Shown here: positions 7,255-14,345 of the stretch, in pieces
Numbering within the stretch: position 1 is the first letter of the stretch
How the letters are laid out: every line of letters begins with the position of its first letter
NCBI GenBank assembly: GCA_025451135.1
Contig: JANWKW010000120.1
Location: 1-21,807, forward strand
DNA length: 21,807 nt
Source of the DNA: Vulcanimicrobiia bacterium
GTDB taxonomy: Bacteria > Vulcanimicrobiota > Vulcanimicrobiia > Vulcanimicrobiales > Vulcanimicrobiaceae
Direction of reading: 5' to 3'
Translations under genes and position numbers: made by a program
The notes under the pieces: generated by a model
Databases searched by the model: none
What the model was told of the DNA's origin: nothing
The model's input: only the letters and a program-made list of their open reading frames with translations

Positions 7255-7671
7255 TTAGCGCTTGACCTGTTTGCTGCGGCCGCCGGGGAACCGGACGGTG
7301 GACTGGCTGGCGTTATAGGCCAGCTTCGGCCGCCGCGTCTCGATCGTCGCCCAGACCGTACCGTCGTCGTCGGTCTCGTCGCGCACGGCTTCGATCGGCA
7401 GATGCGCGCCCTCCGCCCGCGCGCTCGCGGACGCGCGAAATCGCGTTGCGGAGTTCTTCGAGAGCGCTTCCAGGCGCTCGATCAACGAGACGCGCGTCGT
7501 CGCGGCCCCGGCCTCGACCAGCCCGAAGGCCGAGCCTTTGGCGGTCGGCCGCGTCGCGATCTCGCCGGCGGGGGCGTAATCGCTCCCATCGCGGATCCGC
7601 ACGCGCTCGCCCGAGCACGCCTTGAGCGCCGAGAGGACTTGAGCCCAGCGCAGGCTCTCGTTACGTAGCAT
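7255..7671 (-). CDS. Hypothetical protein, no family recognised
   Basis: The product has 138 residues from ATG at 7671, with a purine-rich GAGGGGAGAC just upstream. An in-frame extension to 7785 would run under the GH1 N-terminus and is disfavoured. Codon third positions are strongly G/C, as in the neighbours. The protein is soluble with no signal or membrane segment. It has an N-terminal helix (ESLRWAQVLSALKACSGERV), a Ser/Ala/Arg-rich middle with a helix (SLIERLEALSKNSATRFRAS), a possible strand region (GTVWATIETRRPKLAYNAS), and a basic tail (GGRSKQVKR). Function is unknown. It converges on the preceding gene with a 4 bp gap and diverges from the GH1 gene with about 58 bp between starts. 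Confidence 0.6.
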   Translation of the reverse strand: MLRNESLRWAQVLSALKACSGERVRIRDGSDYAPAGEIATRPTAKGSAFGLVEAGAATTRVSLIERLEALSKNSATRFRASASARAEGAHLPIEAVRDETDDDGTVWATIETRRPKLAYNASQSTVRFPGGRSKQVKR

Positions 7672-7729
7672 GTCTCCCCTCTTCGATACCGTCAAGGAAG
7701 CGCCTCGCACGTACCGAAGGCGCGCCCTG

Positions 7730-9628
7730 ATGGACGACTTTCGCTTCGGCGTCGCGACCGCGGACCACCAGTGCGAAGCGTACAACGGGCAGGACGATAT
7801 CCGCGACGTCTGGGCCCGCGTCCGGGGCGTCGTCCCGCGCGGACGCGCGACCGACTTCTGGAACCGCTACCGCGAAGACGCCGACCTGGCGAAGAGCTTA
7901 GGTTGCCGGATCTTCCGCATCTCGCTCTCCTGGGCGCGCCTCGAGCCCCAAGCCGGGACCTGGAGCGACGAGACGTTCGCGCACTATCGCGAGCTGCTGC
8001 AGTATCTGCGCGACATCGGCATGCATACGCTGGTGACGCTGCATCACAACACCTGGCCCGTGCACGTGCAGGCGGCGGGCGAGGGCGCGGGCATGCTGGA
8101 CGAGGCCTTTCCGGCGCGTTTCGCGGCCTACGCCGAACAGGCGGCCAAGCGCCTCGGCGACCTGATCGACTACTGGGTCACGCTCAACGAACCCAACCAG
8201 TTGCTCTACGGCTTCGTCAAGGCGTTCTGGATGCCGGCCTATACCATGCCGCCCGGACTGGCGCCGTTCGCGACCTCCGAAGAGCAGATGGACGCGGTCC
8301 TGACGCTCGTGCCTAACCTGTTCCGCGCGCACGCGTTCGCGCGCGACGCGATCAAGGCCGCGCTCCCGAACGCCATGGTCGGCGCGAACCCGAACATCTT
8401 CGGCCTGCCCGGATGGCTGCGCAGACTCGCCGATCGCAGCGCGACCAAGGCCAAATCGCCCGGCCAGATGCGCAAGCAGGCCGAGCTGCTCTCGCAGTGG
8501 CGCTTCCTCGAGAGCGGACAGGTCGACGTCTCGATCGCGCAGATCGGCGTCACCAAGGAACGCGCGACCCACGTGCTCTTCTCCGAGCCGTACGAGATCT
8601 CGACCACCGGCACGCCGCTGGCGGCGGCGATCGCGCTCGGGCACCGCGCGCTGCTCAATGCGGTCGATCGCGCGATCCGGGCCTACAAGAAAGCGACGCC
8701 GAACGCGCCGCTCACGACCAATCGCAAGACGTGCGCGAACGTCGGGCGCGAGGAGTACGCCAGCGAGGCCGACGACGTGCCCGACCTGGACTGGTCGCTC
8801 GACACGATCCGCAAGCGGGGCGTGCTGCGCGTCGGCGTGCGCCCGGGCGTGGACGATCTCTGCCGCGTCGACGCGCAGGGGAACTACAGCGGCATCGAGC
8901 CGGACATCGCGCGCCGGATCGCCGATCAGGTGCTCGGCGATCCGAGCAAGGTGCAGTTCGTGCCGCTCGAAGGCGAGAACCGCGTCCGCGCGACCCGGTC
9001 TCGCTTCGCCTGGCTGGACTGGTTCCGCAAGTCGATCGCGCTCTTCGGGACGCTGCTCGGCACGAACTGGTGGAACCTCGGGATGGCCGGACAACTGCCG
9101 GAGTTCCTGTGTCCGGCGACCTGCGTCGGCACGCTCGACTACGTCGGCCTCGACTACTACTGGGGCGTCGCGTCGTTCGCGCCGCGGCAGCTCCACCGTC
9201 TGGTCGCCGCCATGTCGACCAACTACGGCGACGCCCCGGTCTGGCCCGGCGGCCTGGGCGCGGTCCTGCGCGAGGCCCACGCGCAGTTCCCCGACAAGCC
9301 GATCATCGTGGTCGAGAACGGCAGCGTCACCAGCGCGGGCGGCATCGCCCGGGCCGACTATATCGCGGAGCACATCCGCGAGGTGATCGACGCGAAGAAG
9401 GCCGGACTGCCGATCCTCGCCTACCTCTGCTGGAGCATCACCAGCAATCGCGAGTGGGGATTGCCGTTCAACGACGGCAGCGATTTCGGCCTCTACCACA
9501 TCGCGCTCGATACCGATCCGGAGCTGACGCGCGTCCCGACGCCGTCCGCGCAGCGCTACGCCGAGATCATCACCGCCCACGCGAGCCGAACTGACGCTAC
9601 GACTGCCGACGTGAGGAGGATGCCGTGA
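7730..9628 (+). CDS. GH1 glycoside hydrolase interrupted by a permuted SBP_bac_3-like lobe
   Basis: The product has 632 residues from ATG 7730; an ATG at 7670 adds 20 residues, but the fold begins at FRFGVATADHQ. GH1 enzymes are retaining beta-glycosidases. The acid/base is Glu154 in TLNEPN and the nucleophile Glu529 in IIVVENG. Other GH1 landmarks are RISLSWARLEP, HHNTWP, DYVGLDYYWG and YLCWSITSNREWG. Residues about 260-426 are foreign to GH1. They hold ESGQVDVSIAQIGVTKERAT...FSEPY (260-288) and then LDTIRKRGVLRVGVRPG...GIEPDIARRIADQVLGDPSK (357-412), both signatures of amino-acid ABC binding proteins, but in reversed order. Removing this 167-residue block leaves 465 residues, the normal GH1 length. 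There is no signal peptide, so it is cytoplasmic. It overlaps the MFS gene by GTGA, suggesting uptake followed by hydrolysis of a glycoside. Confidence 0.9.
   Translation: MDDFRFGVATADHQCEAYNGQDDIRDVWARVRGVVPRGRATDFWNRYREDADLAKSLGCRIFRISLSWARLEPQAGTWSDETFAHYRELLQYLRDIGMHTLVTLHHNTWPVHVQAAGEGAGMLDEAFPARFAAYAEQAAKRLGDLIDYWVTLNEPNQLLYGFVKAFWMPAYTMPPGLAPFATSEEQMDAVLTLVPNLFRAHAFARDAIKAALPNAMVGANPNIFGLPGWLRRLADRSATKAKSPGQMRKQAELLSQWRFLESGQVDVSIAQIGVTKERATHVLFSEPYEISTTGTPLAAAIALGHRALLNAVDRAIRAYKKATPNAPLTTNRKTCANVGREEYASEADDVPDLDWSLDTIRKRGVLRVGVRPGVDDLCRVDAQGNYSGIEPDIARRIADQVLGDPSKVQFVPLEGENRVRATRSRFAWLDWFRKSIALFGTLLGTNWWNLGMAGQLPEFLCPATCVGTLDYVGLDYYWGVASFAPRQLHRLVAAMSTNYGDAPVWPGGLGAVLREAHAQFPDKPIIVVENGSVTSAGGIARADYIAEHIREVIDAKKAGLPILAYLCWSITSNREWGLPFNDGSDFGLYHIALDTDPELTRVPTPSAQRYAEIITAHASRTDATTADVRRMP
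8501..9007 (+). other. In-frame SBP_bac_3-like domain insert within GH1, bounded by CGCTTC repeats
   Basis: CGCTTC (Arg-Phe) occurs at 8501-8506 and 9002-9007, exactly 501 bp (167 codons) apart and in the same frame. Before the first copy the protein reads as GH1 (MRKQAELLSQW), and after the second it reads as GH1 again (AWLDWFRKSIALFG). Between them lies the binding-protein-like lobe. The pair may be a remnant of the insertion event, although a 6-bp match in high-GC DNA can be chance. Joining the end of the insert (ENRVRATRSRF) to its start (LESGQVDVSIAQ) restores the canonical binding-protein order. Confidence 0.7.
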
Positions 9629-10923
9629 CCAAGCAGCGCTACTGGGTCTTCCTGTTGATGTTCCTCAGCGTGTTCGTCAACTACATGGACCGGGTGAACT
9701 TCTCGGTCTCGATCCCGGCCATCCGGCACGCCTTCGGCTTCGACCTCGGCAACATCTCCGCGATCCTGTTCGCGTGGGGCATCATCTACGCGATCTTCAA
9801 CTTCCCGGGCGGGTTGCTCGTCGACAAGCTCGGCCTGCGCAAGGCGCTGCCGCTGCTCCTCGGCTGGTGGTCGATCTTCACGATCCTCACGCCGTTCGCC
9901 CAGACGCTCTTCGGATGGTTCGCCGTACGCGGACTGATGGCCGCAGGCGAAGCGCCGATCTGGCCGGTCAATGCGAAGCTGGCGAACACCTGGGCCGCGC
10001 CGGGCGAACGCTCGACGCTCTACACGCTCGCGGGCTCGGGACAGTACGTCGGGCCGGCCATCGGCGCGATCCTGGCCGGTTTGATCCTGCACTGGTTCGG
10101 CTGGGAATGGACGTTCATCTCGTTCGGCGTCCTGGGACTGGCGATCGTGCCGTTCTGGTATGCGGTCGTACGCGATCGACCGGCGCTCGATCCGCGCGTC
10201 GACGCGCGAGAGCTGGCGCATATCGACAACCGCGCTCACCCGGACGAGAAGCCCGACTGGGAGGGCGTCCGGAACGTCGTGTGCAGCCGCACCGGCATCG
10301 GCATGCTGCTCGTCTATCTGACGTTCGGCTACATCCTCTTCACGTTCTTGAACTGGATGCCGACCTACATGTACGACACGTTCCATCTCGACATCCTCAA
10401 GAGCGCGCTCTGGTCGAGTCTGGGTTCGTGGCTCGGACTCGCGGGCTTCTTGCTCTCGGGGCCGCTCAACGATCGTCTGGCGAGGCGGTACGATCGTCTG
10501 ACGGCGCGCAAGATCGGGACCGCCGTCCCGATGGCGGTCGGGATGGTCTGCGTGCTGCTCTCGGTCTACAGCGGCCAAGCCGGCTTCGCCGCGCTCACCG
10601 CGGTGCTGATCGGCTTCGCGCAGCTCGCGATGAATGCGACCGTCGGCGCGTGGGCGGTGAGCATCATCGACATCTCGCCGAACATGGCCTCGACAGGATT
10701 CGTCTACGGCATCTACAACGGCGTGCTCAACGTGATGGGCGCGTTCAACGCGCTGATCATCGGCGCGCTCGCGACGCACTACGGCTTTCCGGCGGCGTTC
10801 GGAAGCGCGCTCGCATTCATGGGGATCTTCATCCTGAGCATGCTCTTCATCGTGGACAAGAAGAGCTACGGCGAACTGACGGCGCGCGCGCAGAGGGCCC
10901 GGCTGGCCGCGAGCGTCGCCTAG
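9625..10923 (+). CDS. MFS permease, ACS (anion:cation symporter, ExuT/GudP-like) family
   Basis: The product has 432 residues and 12 predicted membrane helices. The N-terminus NYMDRVNFSVSIPAIRHAFG is the ACS-family first-helix signature. Motif A reads GGLLVDKLGLRKALP. The segment AAGEAPIWPVNAKLANTW corresponds to the family's GEAP-fP...W region. ACS members import organic anions such as hexuronates, glucarate or phthalate with H+ or Na+, and some import sugars or glycosides. It starts with GTG at 9625, overlapping the GH1 stop (GTGA), with AGGAGG at 9614-9619 placed 5 nt upstream. The tight coupling argues that it imports the GH1 substrate, perhaps an acidic glycoside (inference). It converges on the next gene with a 12 bp gap. 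Confidence 0.92.
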   Translation: MTKQRYWVFLLMFLSVFVNYMDRVNFSVSIPAIRHAFGFDLGNISAILFAWGIIYAIFNFPGGLLVDKLGLRKALPLLLGWWSIFTILTPFAQTLFGWFAVRGLMAAGEAPIWPVNAKLANTWAAPGERSTLYTLAGSGQYVGPAIGAILAGLILHWFGWEWTFISFGVLGLAIVPFWYAVVRDRPALDPRVDARELAHIDNRAHPDEKPDWEGVRNVVCSRTGIGMLLVYLTFGYILFTFLNWMPTYMYDTFHLDILKSALWSSLGSWLGLAGFLLSGPLNDRLARRYDRLTARKIGTAVPMAVGMVCVLLSVYSGQAGFAALTAVLIGFAQLAMNATVGAWAVSIIDISPNMASTGFVYGIYNGVLNVMGAFNALIIGALATHYGFPAAFGSALAFMGIFILSMLFIVDKKSYGELTARAQRARLAASVA

Positions 10924-10935
10924 GAGGGGCGGCGG

Positions 10936-11310
10936 CTAACCTTCGCGGTCGAAGCCGGTGCCGGTGAACATGCCTTGGGCCATCCCGGCCTTGAGCGCGT
11001 CCATCATCGTCGAGATGCCGGACAGACTCGACGCGGGCGATCCGTCGGCGAACTGCGGCGCCGACGCGGTCGGCCCATTGCCGAGCGCCCGCATCAGCGC
11101 GACCGACGAGGCCGTCATGATCTGATCGTAGGCGCTCCGGTACGGATTCTTCGCCGGAACGGCAGCCGTGGGCGCGTTTGCGGTCGGCGCCGGGGCCGGA
11201 GTCTGCGTCACGGACGCAGATAGGACGTCCTCGCCCGCATAGGACCGGGACGCCACCGAAGCCTGGAGCGCATCGAAACCGGGCACCGAACCGATACTCA
11301 TCGCATCCAT
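10936..11310 (-). CDS. Small hypothetical protein with Ala/Pro linker
   Basis: The product has 124 residues from ATG at 11310, preceded by GGGGTGG about 5 nt upstream. A longer open frame to 11802 runs under the copper amine oxidase and is a shadow. The N-terminal part (residues 1-33) is Ser/Val-rich. Residues about 36-54 are a low-complexity linker (TPAPAPTANAPTAAVPAKNP). A helical region (YRSAYDQIMTASSVALMRAL) follows, then a Ser/Gly/Met-rich tail (TMMDALKAGMAQGMFTGTGF). It has no signal peptide, no membrane helix and no Cys. I do not recognise it; the composition resembles small proteins linked to motility or the cell envelope, but that is weak. It lies downstream of the copper amine oxidase on the same strand. 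Confidence 0.6.
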   Translation of the reverse strand: MDAMSIGSVPGFDALQASVASRSYAGEDVLSASVTQTPAPAPTANAPTAAVPAKNPYRSAYDQIMTASSVALMRALGNGPTASAPQFADGSPASSLSGISTMMDALKAGMAQGMFTGTGFDREG

Positions 11311-11381
11311 CGTACCACCCCAGGGCGACCCGGGACCGGCCTTCCCGAAGTCTTTACGCCCGGGACGGTCCTCGAGGCCGG

Positions 11382-13400
11382 CTACGGCTCGGGACCCTCG
11401 GTGCGGGCGTAGCCGAGGGTCGCGGTCTTCGTGAAGAAGCCGTGGGGCTTGAAGTTCACGGCGACGCGTTCGCCCGGCATGATCGGGAAGTCTTCGGGAC
11501 GGGTGACGTGGGTGAAGCCGAGACTGTACCAGACGACGATATCGCGATCGACGATGCGCTGATCGCCCGAATAGGCGGTCAGACCGTCGGCGTAGCCGTG
11601 CGGGTGCTGGTTGGGATACTTGCCTGCCGCATAGAGCTGCTCGGGATCGTAGGGCGTCACCCAGAGATGTCGCTGGACGAAGGACGACGGTTCGCCGAAA
11701 CGCGAGGCCGGGATCGACGAGAACGTATTGCCGGCGGGCTCGATCTGATAGCCGGATGCGTGTCCGATCGCCGATCGCTTCGACGGGTTGAACACGACCC
11801 ACGAGCGATCGCTCGCGTCGTCCACCAGGCGGCGCGCCTCGCGCGCGGTCGAAAGCGGCGTTCGCTCCGCGACCAGCGCCCGTCCGGCCGGATTCGTCAC
11901 CGGGTCGTAGGGAAGCGGGACGACGTTGATCTCCTCGACCGCGTTCGCGACGCCGTCGATATCGAAGTCGAGCCGCAGGTTGATCCAGTGCTGGTGGGTG
12001 ACGCCGACCATCTGCGGCGAGACCATCGTCCCGAACTTCTCGTCGCTTTCGCGGGCCTGCCGGGCCTCGACCGTCTTGTTGAGGATCAGTCCGTTGAGAT
12101 CCGCCTCGAAGCCGAACGAGCCGTCGAGCCGGAAGACGTAGCCGAAGCCGTAGTCGTAGTTCCCGATCGTCGCGACGAAACCGGCGACCAGTTCCTTCGC
12201 GCGCGCGTAGATGCGCCGGCCGTCGCCGTTCTGGCGATGTCCGATCAGTGCGCCCGCGTCGCGTTCGTAGAAGAACACGCGCCCCGGCGATGCGGCGGGA
12301 TCGGCCAGCGTCTCGTCGGGCAGGTAGACGTCGAGCACCAGCGCGTTGTCGGGCAGCTCCTTGCCGGCGCGGGTCTGGATGGACATCAGCCCCAGGCCGT
12401 ATTCGCCGCTATCGAAGAACTCGCGCCAGATCCAGCCCGGCGACGGATCGGCGTACGGCACCAGCATCTCCGATATCGACATGCGATAGCAGATCGATCG
12501 CGTCGTGCCGCCGTCGTCGAATCCGATCGAATAGAGCACCAGCCCCTCACGCTGATTGAAGCCGTAGCGGAAGCTCCACCTGCCCCAGGTCACGTGGTGT
12601 CCGTCGCGATGCAGCGCGGCGATGGTCTTCGGCGCGACGCTGACGTCGTGGGCCGGCTCCGGTGGACCGAGCACGGCCGGCGAGAAGACGTCGAGCGGGA
12701 CCTCGACGTGCGCCCGCGCTCCCGGCTTGTCCACGATCGCCAGGATCGTACCGGCGTAGATATCGACCAAGGCCATCAGGCCTTCGACGTACGGTCCGTA
12801 GTCGTTGTGGCCGCCCTGCCGGTCGGCGAAGAGCGTACGCACCGCGCGAATCGTCTTCCCGTCGCGCACCGTCAGCGGATCGTCACCCGGTGCGTAGGTG
12901 TCGATGAAGAACCGGTCCGAGATCTTGCCGGGCAGGCTATATCCGCGCGCGATCAGCGCCGCGCGGATCTCCGGCGAAGCGTCGGCGACGTCGGCCGCGC
13001 GGCCATACTCCATATCCGAGAGGAACGGCTGCAGATCCCCGAGGTCCCTGCTCGAGAGGATCGTGCGCTTGGCGAGATCGACGACGAACTCGAAGCTCGT
13101 GCGATGCTCCGGCGAGAGCGCGACCACGAGCGCTTCGCGCCGGAACGGCGTGCCGCCGACGTACGCCAAGACCTCGTCCTTAGGCGGTTCCCGGAGCTGC
13201 GTCCAGGCGAAGATGGTACGCGGCCCGAGCTGCGGAACGGTGCCCAGCATCGCCTTGATCGCCGTGCATTCCGCCGGCGTCAGCGGATCGAGCGGGTGGA
13301 CCGGGCCGACCGCGGCGACGCTCGCGAGCGAGGTCGCGGGCAGCGCGACCGCGGACGCGGCCGCGGCCACGCCGAGAAACGCGCGTCGATTGAGCGGCAT
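11382..13400 (-). CDS. Copper amine oxidase (topaquinone), Tat-exported
   Basis: The product has 672 residues, the usual length. It oxidises primary amines to aldehyde, NH3 and H2O2 with copper and a self-made topaquinone. The cofactor tyrosine is Tyr415 in TIGNYDYGFGY. The catalytic base is Asp330 in FFDSGEY, 85 residues earlier, as in the Arthrobacter globiformis enzyme. Copper ligands are His469 and His471 (THQHWI) and His631 (GFTHVTR). Residues 1-30 are a Tat signal (NRRAFLG followed by an Ala-rich core), so it is exported folded. ATG at 13400 has GGAGGG 7 nt upstream; the open frame beyond it is not coding. The substrate is unknown; the best-known homologues oxidise phenethylamine, tyramine or histamine. 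Confidence 0.96.
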   Translation of the reverse strand: MPLNRRAFLGVAAAASAVALPATSLASVAAVGPVHPLDPLTPAECTAIKAMLGTVPQLGPRTIFAWTQLREPPKDEVLAYVGGTPFRREALVVALSPEHRTSFEFVVDLAKRTILSSRDLGDLQPFLSDMEYGRAADVADASPEIRAALIARGYSLPGKISDRFFIDTYAPGDDPLTVRDGKTIRAVRTLFADRQGGHNDYGPYVEGLMALVDIYAGTILAIVDKPGARAHVEVPLDVFSPAVLGPPEPAHDVSVAPKTIAALHRDGHHVTWGRWSFRYGFNQREGLVLYSIGFDDGGTTRSICYRMSISEMLVPYADPSPGWIWREFFDSGEYGLGLMSIQTRAGKELPDNALVLDVYLPDETLADPAASPGRVFFYERDAGALIGHRQNGDGRRIYARAKELVAGFVATIGNYDYGFGYVFRLDGSFGFEADLNGLILNKTVEARQARESDEKFGTMVSPQMVGVTHQHWINLRLDFDIDGVANAVEEINVVPLPYDPVTNPAGRALVAERTPLSTAREARRLVDDASDRSWVVFNPSKRSAIGHASGYQIEPAGNTFSSIPASRFGEPSSFVQRHLWVTPYDPEQLYAAGKYPNQHPHGYADGLTAYSGDQRIVDRDIVVWYSLGFTHVTRPEDFPIMPGERVAVNFKPHGFFTKTATLGYARTEGPEP

Positions 13401-13496
13401 ACGCGTACCCTCCAGTACTTGGACGCTTGGTCGCCGCGAAGCGTTCCCCTGCGCGCTCCCGGATTGAGCCCGCATCCATCCGGGCAAGACGCGACT

Positions 13497-13658
13497 ATGG
13501 AACAGACCAAAGCCCCCGACCCGATCGCTCCCGCCGACGAATTGACCGACGAGGACCGCGCCGACGCGGTCGTCGCCGCCGACGACACCGGGATGCTCGG
13601 CGGCGAACAAGAGATCGTCAACGCCGAGATCGAGCAGGCCCTCCAGCAGACGGACTAG
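13497..13658 (+). CDS. Small acidic protein, 53 residues
   Basis: ATG at 13497 opens a 53-residue frame with about 15 Asp/Glu against 3 Lys/Arg, including ADELTDEDRADAVVAADD and GGEQEIVNAEIEQALQ. Codon third positions are strongly G/C, as expected for coding DNA here, and the opposite strand gives a less protein-like sequence. There is no clear Shine-Dalgarno. It lies divergent to the copper amine oxidase (96 bp apart) and upstream of the sigma factor. Function is unknown. It could be spurious. Confidence 0.5.
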   Translation: MEQTKAPDPIAPADELTDEDRADAVVAADDTGMLGGEQEIVNAEIEQALQQTD

Positions 13659-13790
13659 CCGGACCGGCAGCGAGCGGCGCCGCACCTCCAGCGACATTCC
13701 TTCCCGCGCGGCTAAGGACGCGTCCGCCAACACTTCGGCGGGTGGGCGCGTCTATTAGGCAAATGGATCTCGCACAAAGGAGACGTTCGC

Positions 13791-14345
13791 GTGCCGCTCG
13801 CCCTCGATAGCGATCTGATCGAACGCGCGCGAGACGGCGGCGATGCCCTAGACGCGCTCGTCGCCGCCGTCTGGCCCGAGGCGTACCGCATCGCGGTCGG
13901 CATCCTGCGCGACCCCGACCTTGCCGAAGACGTCGCGCAAGACGCCTGCGCCGCCATCGTCCGCTCCCTTCCCTCGCTCAAGAACTCCGGCAGCTTCGCA
14001 TCGTGGAGCTATCGGACCATCGTCAACGCCGCGATCACGGCAGCGCGGCGGCACCCCCGCGTGCAAGGCCTGGATGCGGTCGCCGACGCGGTAACGACGT
14101 TCGACTCCAGCGATGCGATCGACGTGCGCAACGCGCTCGCGGGGCTTTCGGCCGTGCAGCGCGCGGTCGCCATCCTGCACTACTACATCGGATTCGACAG
14201 CCGCGAGATAGCGATCGCGACGTCGTTACCCTCTTCCACCGTTCGCTTCCACCTGATGCTCGCGCGCAGGGCGCTTCGAAGGGCCCTTTCACCCGACGAG
14301 CCGGCCACACTCTCACCCGACGAGGTACTTCCGCATGTCCGCTGA
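13791..14345 (+). CDS. ECF-type RNA polymerase sigma factor
   Basis: The product has 184 residues, typical of ECF sigma factors, which carry only regions 2 and 4. Region 2 runs from about 28 to 88: AYRIAVGILRDPDLAEDVAQ, then SLKNSGSFASWSYRTIVNAA. Region 4 runs from about 115 to 168, with LHYYIGFDSREIAIATSL and STVRFHLMLARRALRRAL as the -35-binding helix-turn-helix. The GTG start at 13791 is decided by a strong AAAGGAG at 13776-13782, with 8 nt spacing. The stop lies inside the start of the next gene (11-bp overlap), the usual layout for a sigma/anti-sigma pair. ECF factors commonly activate their own promoter; no autoregulatory -35/-10 pair could be picked out with confidence in the 130 bp upstream. 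The inducing signal is unknown. Confidence 0.93.
   Translation: MPLALDSDLIERARDGGDALDALVAAVWPEAYRIAVGILRDPDLAEDVAQDACAAIVRSLPSLKNSGSFASWSYRTIVNAAITAARRHPRVQGLDAVADAVTTFDSSDAIDVRNALAGLSAVQRAVAILHYYIGFDSREIAIATSLPSSTVRFHLMLARRALRRALSPDEPATLSPDEVLPHVR

Noticed and set aside
8501..9007. A frameshift, assembly chimera or mobile element as cause of the foreign block in GH1
   Set aside because: The frame is open throughout, the insert is an exact multiple of three, base composition matches the flanks, and no transposase or terminal inverted repeat is visible. An assembly error cannot be fully excluded without reads.
7898..9580. A long - strand frame opposite the GH1 gene
   Set aside because: No recognisable motif, Arg-rich antisense shadow; the + strand holds the GH1 and binding-protein motifs.
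11178..13658. A very long open frame on the + strand opposite the copper amine oxidase
   Set aside because: It is Arg/Asp/Val-rich repetitive text with no domain, typical of the antisense of a high-GC gene. The - strand carries every copper amine oxidase catalytic residue. Only its last 53 codons, beyond the oxidase start, look independent.
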